A DNA stretch of 64,000 nt from Zygnema cylindricum (Eukaryota; Streptophyta; Zygnematophyceae; Zygnematales; Zygnemataceae). The stretch is taken from contig JBBHKE010000135.1 in the NCBI GenBank assembly GCA_037447655.1, positions 1 through 64,000 on the forward strand, written 5' to 3'. A model generated the notes under the pieces. It saw only the letters and a list, made by a program, of their open reading frames with translations, searched no databases and was not told where the DNA came from. The first letter of the stretch is position 1. Every line of letters starts with the position of its first letter. Below, in pieces: positions 41,041 through 51,416 of this stretch. The translations under genes were made by a program, and so were the position numbers.

Positions 41041-41461
41041 GAGGGGCACAGTGGTGGAACCCCTAGAGAAAAGAAAAAGGCCCTTATGACACAGGAACAT
41101 GAGGCGGAATCCAAGGACAAGGACGATGAGCTCCTTTTTGATGAGGAGTTGGAGGTGGAAAACGGGGTCGAAATTCTACTAAGGCAAAAATGTGCTTACG
41201 GTGGATTGAAAGGTGAAGCAGGCTGGATTATAGATTAAGGTGCCTCCATGAACATGTGTAAGGATAGGCACCTGTTTACTAAAATAAGAAAGATTCCCAC
41301 TGTAAAGATAGAGAACGGGGATGGGAGGATAGTCACCACTACTCTTGTAGGATCGGTAGATCTGAAAGAGTTAGTAGAAGGGAAGACATCCATAGTAACA
41401 TTCTTCGATGTATTGTTTATTCCGAAGCTGAAAAAAAACCTCATCTCTACATCTCTATTAG
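41002..41461 (+). pseudogene. F4 protease (broken at the active site)
   Basis: Open segment 41002-41238 ends exactly in the active site: WIID then TAA where serine of D-S-G-A-S belongs, followed by GASMNMCKDRHLFTK in frame (41248-41481) and LVEGKTSIVTFFDVLFIPKLKKNLISTSLLDD. A shift near 41470 leads into the integrase frame. Confidence 0.84.
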
Positions 41462-42914
41462 ATGATAGGTTTTTTTGCTAGCACTAGGGAAGGAGTCTTT
41501 ACTGCTAGTTTTGAGGAGGATGTCTATTTCATTGCTGAGAAAGGTAGCCAAGGGATGTTTAGGCTGATTTTCAGTAATGAAACAAAGAAACTTTATGATG
41601 CTATTGTTCATGATATTATGATGTGGCATAAGAGGCTTGGGCATGTGAATCTATATAAGTTAAGGGAGATGAAAAAGATGGGAGTGGTGGAAGGGATTCA
41701 GTTCAGTGAGAGTGAGAATCTAAGTGATTGTAGTGGATGTGCTCAAGGTAAAGCACACAGATTACCCTTTCCTAAAACAGCCACCTATAAGGGAGAAAAA
41801 AATATAGATCTAGTACACACAGATATTTGGGGATTGGCTAGAGTGCCCTCACCGGAGGGGAAGATATTTATGATGACTATAACTGATGATTGGTCTCGGT
41901 ATTCTCGGGTGTATTTTTTTGAAAAACAAGTCAGAAGCTCAAGATTGTTTTAGACAATATAAAGCATGGAGCGAAAAACTCCATGAAACTCCAATCAAGA
42001 GAGTAAGGATTGACAATGGTGGAGAGTATACTTCTAACCAGTTTGAGGATTTTCTGAGGGAAGATGGGGTTCAACACCAAAAGACAGTTCCAGAAAATCC
42101 GGAACAGAATGGGGTAGCTGAAAGGTTAAATAGAACACTAAGTGATAGTGCTAGAAGTATGTTGTCAGATAAAAAGATAGGAAAAAGGTTTTGGGCAGAA
42201 GCAATGAACTGTGCTAATTACCTCAAGAATAGAGTTCTTACTTCAGCTATAAGAGATCAAACACCTTATGAGAGATGGACAGGCCGGAAACCAGACATAT
42301 CTCACTTAAAGGTTTTCGGCAGTCAAGTGTTCAGTCTAGATACTGATCGGTCCAATTGGAAGCTAGATCCTAAAGGAAAACCGGGATACTTATTAGGATA
42401 TGATGAAGATGTTAAAGGATATAGAGTTTATGATCTAAAAAGGGAAGATATAATCTTAGTAAAGCATCTAGTAGTTATGGATGAAGGAAAGTCTGTGGAT
42501 CCCTTCAAATATACGAAGTCAGTAAAAATCAGATTTGAGTCAGAAAATTCCGATGACTTTGAGCTTCCTAACTATCCAGGTTTTAGAGAAGATGACATTC
42601 TTGCAGGAACAAATCAGACCGAAAAGGACTCGGCTGTGGAAACTCCAGTGACAACTCTACTCGAAGCGGAAGACGTGGTGGAAATTGATTCGGAATCAAG
42701 GGATAGGGGAGAAGCCGAGTTTGTTCGAAAGAATCCACGAGAACCATCTATTCCGGCCTCAGATTTTGAGGGGGGGAGGAGAAGTAGCAAAAGACTGCAA
42801 GAAAAACAGGTTAATAACAAGGTAACTAAACTATCTCATCAAGATGAACCTCAAACTTATAGGAGAGGCAATGACTTGTCCAGAAGAGAACCGGTGGAAG
42901 AAAACCATCAATGA
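41462..42914 (+). pseudogene. F4 integrase and linker, one frameshift
   Basis: 41462-41953 has FRLIFSNETKKLYD.., MMWHKRLGHVNLYKL, CSGCAQGKAHRLPFPK and HTDIWGLARV (first Asp). A 1-nt gain in a T/A run near 41925 shifts to 41886-42914 (342 codons), with RVRIDNGGEYTSNQFEDFL (second Asp), NPEQNGVAERLNRT (Glu), WAEAMNCANYLKNRVL, KPDISHLKVFGSQVFSLDTDRSNWKLDPKGKPGYLLGYDEDVKGYRVYDLKREDIILVKHLVVMDEGKSVDPF and linker GGRRSSKRLQEKQ. All three catalytic acids are present. Confidence 0.87.
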
Positions 42915-43800
42915 GGAGATGGCCTCAATTATGGTAGCCGATACTTCAAAGCTGGTGGATCGTCCACCTAACCGAAAACCAATCGGTTGTAAGTGGGTTT
43001 TCAAATTAAAACTGAACCCAGATAACACAATCGAGCGCTACAAGGCCCGACTAGTGGCAAAGGGATTTACACAAAAGGAGGGAATTGACTACGAGGAAAC
43101 CTTTGCCCCGGTGGTCAGATTTCCCTTCGTCCGCATACTTCTCATTCTGGCAGCAGCGGAAGACATAGAGGTGCACCAGATGGACATCAAGACAACCTTT
43201 TTGCATGGAGAATTGGAAGAGGAGATCTTCATGCAACAACCAGAAGGATTTGTGGAGGAAGGAGAGGAGAGTAAGGTATGTCGATTGATTAAATCTCTTT
43301 ATGGTTTAAAAGAGGCGCCACTCCAGTGGAATAAGAAGCTTAATGAGTTTCTTACCGATTAGGGATATATCCGGATCAGCTCAGATCACTCAATCTATGT
43401 TTTTGAAGATGAGGAAGGTGTTATTTTTATTGCAATTTATGTTGATGATTTACTTCTTTTAAGTAAATCAATGGAAAAAATTAATAAACTGAAAACCAAT
43501 CTTAAAGGGAGATTTGAGATAAGGATATGGGGGAGGCAAAATATATTTTGGGAATTCAAGAAGAAAGAGACCGAGAAAGAAAGATTATAAGATTGACTCA
43601 AAAAGAAGTAATAGGGAACATGTTGGAAATATTTCAGATGGATAAAGCTAATAGTTGAACAACTCCAATAGAGTTAAAGAACGGAAGTGAGGGGAGAAAG
43701 GAAGAAAGAGTCGTAGTCTTAGATGAGGAATTAAGTCCTCAAGAACTGAAGTTCATGCAGACTATTCCTTAGAGGCAAGTAGTGGGAAGCCTAATCTAAT
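42844..43800 (+). pseudogene. F4 reverse transcriptase (broken, YVDD intact)
   Basis: Open segment 42844-43362 holds EENRWKKTINEEMASIM, CKWVFKLKLNPDNTIERYKARLVAKGFTQKEGIDYEETFAPVVRFP, HQMDIKTTFLHGELEEEIFMQQPEGF and SLYGLKEAPLQWNKKL. It meets TAG at 43360; then IFIAIYVDDLLLLSKSMEK (active site intact), a frameshift near 43520, and stops near 43656, 43770 and 43797. A shift at 42862 (TYRRGN for TYGEAM) separates it from the linker. Confidence 0.86.
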
Positions 43801-43802
43801 TT

Positions 43803-44426
43803 ATGAATTATACCAGGTCGGATTTACCTGCAGCTGTAGGAGTGTTGAGTAGAAGTCTAAATGCTCCCACTAAGAGGGATTTGGAGGAAGCTAAGAGAGT
43901 CCTTAGATATTTGATAGGAAGTAGGGATCTATGGTTGCATTTTGGTAGGGAGAATACTGACATCACTACTTGGAGTGATGCTAGTCATGGTGATGCTCTG
44001 ATGAGGAGATGTACTTCTGGATATGTATTGTATGTGGGTGATGAGGCTTGTTGTTGGAGTGGCAAACAGCAAAAGGTTATTGCTCAGTCCACCATGGAGG
44101 CTGAGTATATGGCCTCTTTCTCTGCTGTAAAAGAATTGATGTGGGTCAATTCTTTGTTTGGTGAGCTTTGCCTTAAAAGTGGTATGCAAAAATATTTTTG
44201 TGATAATCATGCAGCAATCGATATTTCTGCCAATCCTAAACATCATTTTAAATCCAAACACAAAGACATTAGACTCAGCTCTGTTAGAGAGAAAGTAGAA
44301 AACAAAATAATCAGTTTAGAGTATCGACCAGATAGCGAGATGGTAGCAGATATGATGACAAAACTTGTGCCTTCTCCTAAGCTAATTTTTGTGCTACGAG
44401 AAGTGTGGTGTGGAATTAAAGATTGA
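43803..44426 (+). pseudogene. F4 RNase H, open 207-codon segment
   Basis: MNYTRSDLPAAVGVLSRSLNAPTKRDLEEAKRVLRYLIG.., TTWSDASHGDALMRRCTSGYVLYVGDEACCWSGKQQKVIAQSTMEAEYMASFSAVKELMWVNSLFGEL.., FCDNHAAIDISANPKHHFKSKHKDIRLSSVREKVENKI.., MVADMMTKLVPSPKL. All RNase H blocks are in one frame to the natural stop near 44424, the best preserved RNase H here. It carries substitutions at conserved places (DNQAAIA to DNHAAID). Confidence 0.86.
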
Positions 44427-44443
44427 CCACAAAATAAGGGGAG

Positions 44444-44634
44444 TGTAGAACTTAATGGTTCTTTTAGCATTTTCTAGGTCTAAAATGAAATGCAGAAAAA
44501 GAAGGCGAGGCAGTCTGCCTCTAACTTCTCTCTCCAACTCCCACACTTGTTCCAATCACTAAAAGGTTGGAGAGGACGTTGGAGCCATGGCTGCCTATGC
44601 TATCCACACATTTGCGGGTAATATATTAGTTGAT
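44444..44634 (+). repeat. F4 3' LTR stub (family A)
   Basis: TGTAGAACTTAATGG after AAAATAAGGGGAG; matches 39018-39208 including the U3 hairpin and CCATGG, and stops matching after TATTAGTTGAT at 44634. The remaining about 890 bp of the LTR are missing. Confidence 0.85.
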
Positions 44635-45452
44635 GGTACGGAGCAGCTGCAACGCAGACAAGTCAACGCAACAGCGGTTACCTTGATATGATCCGTACGG
44701 ACAAAGCAGTTGACGCAGCTGCGGATAATATAACTAGTTTAGATCGTGAGTAATGATATTTGTTTATTGGTTACTTAGTGATAGCTTAGTTTTTGACGTA
44801 CGAAAATTGTGGAGATGTCGGTGTAAATATTATGTACAACATAAGTTTGTCTTTTTGCTAGTTTGTTTATTAGTGTAGATCTGTTCAGTCTGACATACCT
44901 CGAATTATTCGGGTATACTTACAATAGTTTAGGTATATGGTAGATACCGTACGGATGATATGCCGCCGTACATTCACTAGTGAACACTCTAAGTATAACT
45001 TGCAGGACTTAGAATATTTTGAGTATCACAGTCATATTTATCAAAGTTATGGCAAACTGTTTTCTGCATGTTTGACCTGTTGGTGTGATCACTCTGTTTA
45101 TTTTTTTCATATGCTACTTTGTGAGGTTATTATATGGTATAGAATCTGTATGTGTGCAAAGTTTAAGTCTATTCTGTTATCTTTGTAAGATTCTGTGAGA
45201 AGTCAAAGTGGTTAGTTTGTAAAGTTGTCAACTGTTTTTGGGAATCTCTGAAGCTTATATCTTCCAAGTTCCTTGCTAGATTTGACTCTAACTTTGGGAG
45301 TTTATAGTGTCTATAGCATACTGCATATCGGAGCAGTTTGAGGGGATTTTTTTTTTTGTGGAGCAATCTGTGCTGTCTGAAACACAGTTGTTTGAGGGTA
45401 GTCTGTGGTGCTTCAAAGAGTGGTCCATGGCTGAAATAGGCTATAGACACCA
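44635..45452 (-). mobile_element. LTR E fragment (reverse orientation relative to 3989-5174)
   Basis: The complement matches the solo LTR at 3989-5174 in several blocks: CGGTGTAAATATT..GTCTTTTTG, GACATACCTYGAATTATTCRGGTATACT, TATCAAAGTT-TGGCAAACTGTT and the end CATGGCT..ATAGMCTATRGACA. The first about 150 bp (44635-44785) are not clearly related. The right end (..TATAGACACCA) corresponds to the LTR start TGTTGTCC. 44635-44720 contains short direct and inverted CAGCTGC/CGCAGCTGCG words. Confidence 0.65.
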
Positions 45453-46227
45453 TTCACTAGATTACGATTTATGGGGCATAGAAAAAGTTGAACTATTAGT
45501 ACCGGACGAAACAAATAGTACAGACATTTGTTTTGACAGTCCGTATTAAATAACGATATAAATCGAACGGCCGTGGTTAGCGTCGGCTTCGCGGAAAGGA
45601 CAATTTGGCGGTTTGCGGACTCCACCACTCCGAATGACACGTGGCAACATCATACGGGTTTACGGAATCTCTGGAACGGAAGACAACAAATCTTGATAAG
45701 ACAAATGTCGCATTATGGCGACATCGTACACTGTTCGTACAGAAAGTACTCGAGCATCTGTACTTTATTGTACAGTACAGTCCTCTGATTGTTCAGTACC
45801 TCACTTCTACGGGGTTAAGAAAGGGGTTTAGAACTTAAAATATTTTGGGTAGATAGCGGCCTCTCCCAGAGAGCATCTTGTATAAAAGGCAAACTTTGGC
45901 AACCATAACTATCAACTCATTGACCAAATTCAGTGATTCTTTTTTTTGCGGACTTACGAGTCAGTCAGAGTGTTTCCTTGCCAAGGTGATTGCATTTCTA
46001 AGCGAAAGTCAAAGTGGGGAATGTTATTCAAAACTTATATTTAAACTTTGCTTTATGTGGTGGAACTGAGCACACAGAAAGACTTATTTCACAGAGGTGA
46101 AGCAGTAATGGGGTTCTGATTATTAAAGGGTCAATCATTTGGGTTTATATAAACTTTGAGTCGGCATTATCTAGATTAGCTTCTTTGGATCTGCGAATAC
46201 TGTGTGGCAATAGAGCCCATAGAACTT
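45453..46227 (+). repeat. LTR B fragment, 5'-truncated
   Basis: Resembles the solo LTR B at 7430-8386: TAGTACCGGACGAAACAAATAGTAC, the GTAC palindrome near 45735-45780, TATAAAAG at 45881, and end GAGCCCATAGAACTTCA. The U3 start is missing. The start codon at the LTR end is mutated (ATA for ATG). Confidence 0.78.
45881..45888 (+). promoter_or_regulatory. TATA box of LTR B fragment
   Basis: TATAAAAG in CTTGTATAAAAGGCAAACTTTGGC, the same context as 8012 in the other family B LTR. Motif and position only. Confidence 0.5.
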
Positions 46228-47154
46228 CATAACTTGCCTCCACCTTCTCTCTCTAGCCCCCATAGTTGTTGCAGTCACTGAAGGAAATAGAGTGTGGTGG
46301 AGCCATGGCTTCCTCAGCTCCATAGGCAGGACTAAGGAGTGACATAAGTCACGTTCAAATAAAAGGTGAGTCCGTCAGTACTCGACATGCGACCGGCAGA
46401 GCGAGGCGTAGGCGTCAGCTTTAACTAGTCTGTCGTAGAAGATCGTTAGACTCTATAGGGTTTGATTTCTATTTAACAGTGTTTAGATACGTTAATCCGA
46501 ATACTAAAATTACAGATAGAGAGCATTCAAACAAGTTAAATTATAGTGTGAACGTGAACCCGCACGAAACAAATGTACCAGACATTTGTTTTCAACGGCT
46601 AGTATTAAAAGTCGGTTTGGATCCGACGGCACACATCTTTGCTAAGATCCCTGAATGGTCGTTTTAGCGGTGTTCGGAAGTAACATGACCTGGTGCCACA
46701 AAGCAAGATAACATTGGGAAGCCGGAGTCCCGGGGAGCATGAGGAAAAGTCTGAAAGAGATAAAGGTCCACTGAATGACCTTCTCATACACAAGTCGTAC
46801 AAAAAGGACATCGGCCATGGTACCTTTTTGTACAGTCTTCTGATTAGTTCGTACTATAGTAGATAGGGGTTATAAGAGGGGTTTAGCACTTAGGGGATTT
46901 AGGAGGTAGCCGCCTCTCTCCCAAAGAGCTTATATAAATATTGGTACCTTTGCCACCTTATAACTAATCGCCTGGTTGAGCGTTTTTTGTGATTTTTTTT
47001 GTGGCAAACTCATGGGAGTCCAGAATGCAGAGGGTGCAGTCAGATTTTCTATTTTCCTGCTTGGGTAGCAGTGGTCTCAGTTGAAAGTGGGTTAGGCAAA
47101 AACTGTCTAGAGGCTTTCTAAATTCAATAGTCCAATGGGGGACACAGAATTGCA
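46228..47154 (+). repeat. LTR C fragment, 5'-truncated, plus orientation
   Basis: Begins in the U3 hairpin (TGCCTCCACCTTCTCTCTC) and ends CCAATGGGGGACACAGAATTGCA, the family C end with start codon intact (ATG GGG GAC ACA GAA TTG CA). TATATAAATA at 46931-46940 is in TATA position; the palindrome GTACAAAAAGG..CCTTTTTGTAC is at about 46797-46832. It abuts R4 gag at 47155 without its own gag. Confidence 0.8.
46931..46940 (+). promoter_or_regulatory. TATA box of LTR C fragment
   Basis: TATATAAATA about 215 bp before the LTR end, the position held by TATAAAAG in family B LTRs. Motif only. Confidence 0.45.
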
Positions 47155-47987
47155 GTTACCACCTGCTGTTAGTGCATGCGCCTTGTCACTTCCCTTACGA
47201 AGCTCCAAAATGCTTTCCCTCAAAAGAATCATCCCCATGGTAATGCTCTAAGTCCATGAGGAGCAATTCATTTCTTGCATACGGTTAATGATGTTTTCGT
47301 ACTCATCTGGAAGTTTCATGATTAGTGTGTCAATTTTTCTCTCCTCGGATTCTACATATCCTGCACTAGCAAGCTGAACATATAACACAACAATATCATT
47401 GTAAAACTTTATCATGCTACCGCCGTTATAAACATTGGCCTCTATTTTCCGTTTTACTAATTGCTTCCTATGTATAGTCTCACATTATAAATCTGAATTA
47501 GTATATCCCAGATTTCTGAAGACTTGGTTAGGTTTATAAAAGTGATAGCTAAAGACTTATACACGTTTTTAATTATGAGATGTTTTGCTATAGTGTTTTT
47601 GTACTCCCAAAATTTACTGTCATTTTCTTTAGTTTTTGGTTTAGCTAAAACCCCTACAAGTGGAACTATAGGCGAGAGCCTAACTCCCTTCACCACAGGT
47701 GTTCCTTTACCTTTCTCCCGTTTTCCCTCTTCTATGGCAATAAATTCCCTTTCACCTTCCATTGCATCTGAACGCCGTTTGGTTTTCTAGGAAGTCCTAG
47801 ATGAATCTCCATAGTGAGTTCTACCGAAGCCCAGTGGCGGACACCTCACTTGTCCGGAAACAATTCCCCATAAGTGCTTTTCGAAAAGCAATCCCTCCAT
47901 CATAAATTTGCAATAAGTGAAGGGTGTTCTATCAAATATAGGCACCCTAAATGGTGGGCTCATAACCGGAAATTCTATGGGCTCCAT
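47155..47987 (-). pseudogene. R4 gag (truncated, broken)
   Basis: Minus-strand 47987-47787 starts in the LTR: MEPIEFPVMSPPFRVPIFD.. FMMEGLLFEKHLWGIVSGQVRCPPLGF. 47762-47457 continues MEGEREFIAIEEGKREKGKGTPVVKGVRL.. KENDSKFWEYKNTIAKHLIIKNVYKSLAITFINLTKSSEIWDILIQIYN. Further C-terminal gag (FYNDIVVLYVQLASAGYVESEERKI, MKLPDEYENIINRMQEMN) lies at 47460-47245 with shifts. The TAG/TAA/TGA seen after END in R2, F4, R3 and F5 is absent here (ENDSKFWEYKN). Confidence 0.82.
47953..47967 (-). other. R4 primer-binding site (one mismatch)
   Basis: Minus strand GGTTATGAGCCCACC, one change from the F4/R3 site (GGTTATGGGCCCACC). Confidence 0.78.
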
Positions 47988-49116
47988 TCCCCCACAGAAA
48001 TCGCATATTCCAAAAAAGCTTATCTAGATAGTGCCGACTCCAAGTTTATACAAACACAAATGATTGACACCCTGAAAATCAAAACCCCAATACAGCTTCA
48101 CCCTTGTGAAAGAAGACTTTATGTGTGCTTAGTTCCCCCACATAATGCAAAGTTAGAATATAAGTATTTGGACATATTCCCCTACTTTGGCTTTCCCTTA
48201 TAAATGCAGCCACGATAGCAAGCAAAATCTTTAACCAACTACACCTCTGTGTAGTTTGGACTCCCCTGAGTGAGCGGCAAAAAGAATCACTAAATTTGCT
48301 CCCCTAAGCAGTTAGTTATGGCTGGCCAATGGTGGCCTATATATAGGAAAACACTCTGGGAGAGAGGCGGCTACCTACTATTTTTCTAAGTCCTAAACCC
48401 CTCTCTAAACCCTCACCTACTAAAGTACGATACCAATCACAGGATTATACCTTACATAAAAGTTCAAGTGTCGGAGTACTTTTTGTACGACATTTGTACG
48501 ACATGTCTATATCGGTGACATCTATCACATCCGAACTTGTTATCTTACGCTCTGGTGATTTCGTAAATCCGTAAGATGTTGCCAAGTGTCATCAGTGTCG
48601 GCGTGCGAAAATCGACAAAATGCCCTTTCCGCGATATCGGCTCCTACCACGGCCATTCGATGAAGACCGGCTTTTAATTCTAGCTGTCGAAACAAATGTA
48701 TCGCATATTTGTTTCGTGTAGTACCCTAATTCTTACTAAAACTAACTGTGTCTATGTTCTAACAATCTGTTTTTCTAATAAATGAATTGTTCTTCATGTT
48801 AATCTTTATATATCTATCAAACCCTATATTCTTCGGCATTGGTCCTAAACTTATATGACAAAGCTAACGGCTAAGGGTGATTTTACAGACGGTTGGTACC
48901 AAGATCAATTCCTAAGTCCGTCAAATCCCTTTTTGGTAATTACACCAATATATATTCATGTCTCTCTAGAAGAATTAGGTAGCCATGGCGCTAGCTCCCT
49001 TTCCAGCCTTTAGTGACTACAACAAGTGTGAGGGTTTGGGGAAAAGAGTTAGAGGCAGACTGCCTCTGCTTTTTCTATCCTAATACAGACCTAGAAAAAT
49101 ACTTAAATTTCAACAT
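47968..49116 (-). repeat. R4 5' LTR (family B)
   Basis: 1149 bp, plus strand GGAAATTCTATGGGC (ancestral TGAAA..) to ACTTAAATTTCAACA. It holds AGCTAACGGCTAAGGG and GATCAATTCC (A/B-box-like, plus strand, i.e. antisense) near 48861-48915, and the U3 hairpin near 48990-49060. Confidence 0.84.
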
Positions 49117-49380
49117 GGCCCATTCCATTTATACGTGTGACGGCAAGGAAAAATAATATCATGTCTCCTCCCTCCTGCAAAAATGCTCAAATGTGTGTGG
49201 CAAGTGTATGAATGTTGCCATGTTCGTTGTTTAAGTGTTACTTTAACTAAAATGGACTTTTAAGTCAATTTCAATTAAAGTTGTAAAAAACGTTGGTATC
49301 ACGTGGTAATGGGTCGAGAAGAGGAAGACGCCAAATTGAGTGCATTCAGAGTTTCAAGATGATGTTTGTTGTGTTATGTT
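49117..49380. other. Short unidentified spacer
   Basis: 264 bp, no motif recognised. ATGTT at 49376-49380 is the left target duplication of the solo LTR D. Confidence 0.5.
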
Positions 49381-51411
49381 TGTTAAAATGTGTGTATTTT
49401 CTAGGTCTGTATTTGTCTATGTTGAAAAGAAGTAATTAACATTCACTTCTTAATTTAAACTCTAGAGTGAAGAGAGAGAGAGAGTCACCATGGCTGCCGC
49501 TATAGTCAGAAAGAAACAGGCAGTCAGATTGATAGATTATCAAAAGTTGCCTTAAACTAGATTTGAACCTAGGTCTACGGGTTACTTTAAAGACGTATGC
49601 CTTAACCATTTATGCGTTAACGAAACGACACACGTTTGTGGTTTGGCGATTAATTAAAGTGTCACGCAAACGTCCCTTTCACTTAAACAGACCAAAGTTG
49701 ACGAACCGTCATCATAGTCAAACGGCGCTCGTGGACGCGAATCTAACCGTGTAAAATACATGATCGGATGGACGTCGTCGCCCCCGCCAAAACCGAATGA
49801 ATCTTTGGCGGCTTTCAGTATAGCGGCGCGCTGTGCCACGTGACGCCACATCATTGGACGTAGGAAAGGATGGGAAGAGGAACGACGGCTCCCATGTTGA
49901 CAAGTGTCAACCAGAAGGCCATGTTGTACAATGGCCGTACAAGAAGTACAATCGGCCACTTGTACTTTCTTGTACTATACACTCTTTTGATTGGCCGAGG
50001 GTATAGTAGTAGGTAGTTGTGAGTAGGAGTAAAGGGACTTAGGGCGTGTTCCCATGTGTTCAAGTAAGGGTTTTATCCCGTCGTTTTCATATAAAATGGG
50101 ACTTTCAAAGAGAAAATATTACGCCGTACGAAAAATGGGCAAAAACATAAGTACATTTTGCGTCCTCTTTTAACTTGGAAGGTACGGCAATTTGGCGTTA
50201 TTATCATCGCGAGCCACTTCCAGCTCATCTTCACACTTGCACTGGAATCAAATCGCGATCTGATTTTAACCAAAATAACACCCCATAGACGAATAGATTG
50301 CAGTTATTGCAAACATGAAACGTCTTCGAAAAAAAATTCAACGAAAGAGAGTACACGCTATTTTTTTACGTGCTCGTCACGCGCGTGTACATACAAAAAT
50401 GATAAGCATGTACGGAAAAAAAATTATTGGGGTCTCGGACTTCCACTTTTATTCATGGGTCCTTTGCAAAAATTTACAACGTCCTCGTCTCTCCCTATCT
50501 TTTTCATTCAACCGCTTCTCTTTCTCTCATCTCTAAATGGAATGCATCAATAATAGAATTAAATGAAAGATATATTTTTTTCCTTTATTTTTTAATATTT
50601 TTGGTCTTTTTTTGATGACGTATCGAATGATAAATGGTAAGAAAAAAAAAATCGGGAAGCCATGGCGAAAATTTTACGTGTTGATGACGTCACAAGGTAG
50701 CATGACTTCGCGATGTCACAAAACCCTAAACATCTACAATGTCACAAAAACTCGACGTCTACAACCGTCGTCGTTTTTGTAGACGTCACTAATTTTAGAA
50801 AGTTTCGTAGTCGTCTGCATTTCGTTTCGTACTATCGTAGGTTGTCGCATATTTTGTAGACGTCTACACCTGTCACATATTTGAAGAAATGAAGGCGCAA
50901 GTAATGATTGACATTCGAACACTTTGAAAAGTACACCGTAAAATCAGCGCTAAAATCCTATGTAACATTTTAAATTTTCGGTTACATGGAAACACGCCCT
51001 TAGCGTGTTTGAGGTGCCTCTCTCCAAGTTACCTTTTGTATTTATAAGCCATCTTTGGCCAACCAAAACTAACTGCTCAGGGGAAAAAATCAGTTATTTT
51101 TTTGTTGGGGACTTAGAGGAGTCCAAGCTACACAGGTAAGTAGTCGTTCACAGTTTTTGCTTGCCAGGTGGCGGCATTTCTAAGGGAAAGTGAAAGTGGG
51201 GAATGTTGTCCAAAACACATGTTCAAGCTTTGCATTATGTGGTGAAACTGAGCACACATAAAGTATTCTTTCCCAGGGGTGAAGCTGTATACGAGTTTTG
51301 ACTGTCAAGGTGTCATTCATTTGGGTTAATATCAACTTGGAGTCAGCACTATCTAGATAAGCTTCTTTAGGTCTGCGATTTAGGTGGGGAAATGGAACCC
51401 ATAGAATTTCA
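49381..51411 (+). mobile_element. Solo LTR, family D, with ATGTT target duplication, carrying a Harbinger-like insert
   Basis: TGTTAAAATG to ATAGAATTTCA, flanked by ATGTT (49376-49380) and ATGTT (51412-51416). Removing the 958-bp insert and one TTA leaves about 1070 bp. Antisense tRNA-like words: AGATTTGAACCT (49559-49570, complement AGGTTCAAATCT) and GCCTTAACCATTTATGC (49599-49615, complement GCATAAATGGTTAAGGC). GTACAAGAAGTAC..GTACTTTCTTGTAC lies at about 49937-49976, TATTTATAAG at 51039-51048. The LTR end reads ATG GAA CCC ATA GAA TTT CA. Confidence 0.9.
50042..50999. mobile_element. Harbinger/Tourist-like non-autonomous element H1 (TTA duplication)
   Basis: GGGCGTGTTCCCATGTG.. at the left and ..CATGGAAACACGCCC at the right form terminal inverted repeats; TTA flanks both sides (50039-50041 and 51000-51002). 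A 3-bp TTA/TAA duplication and GGG-starting ends fit the PIF/Harbinger superfamily. At 958 bp with no transposase motif it is non-autonomous. Related pieces lie at about 54500-54596 and 63485-64000. Confidence 0.85.
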
Positions 51412-51416
51412 ATGTT

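Larger units (their letters stand above)
39018..44634 (+). mobile_element. F4: plus-strand family A copia element, 3' LTR truncated
   Basis: Full 5' LTR (39018-40096), exact half-tRNA primer site, gag, protease, integrase, RT and RNase H, then a polypurine tract (AAAATAAGGGGAG) and only the first 191 bp of the 3' LTR. CTATA at 39013-39017 is the left target duplication; the right one was lost with the LTR end. It is closely related to R2 and F1, sharing the gag TAG with R2. Confidence 0.9.
47155..49116 (-). mobile_element. R4: minus-strand family B element, only 5' LTR and gag remain
   Basis: The 5' LTR (47968-49116), a near-exact primer site and about 800 bp of gag are present, then the sequence is cut by the LTR C fragment at 47155. 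It is the least damaged family B gag here, and the LTR-to-gag frame is open (MEPIEFPVMSPP). Confidence 0.82.

Noticed and set aside
46228-47160. LTR C fragment as the 5' LTR of a plus-strand element starting at 47155
   Set aside because: The sequence after the LTR end is gag of R4 on the opposite strand and lacks a proper primer site; the join is a junction of two elements.
1-49116. Interpretation as endogenous retrovirus or gypsy element with envelope
   Set aside because: Domain order is integrase before RT and no envelope-like frame follows RNase H; all copies are copia type.
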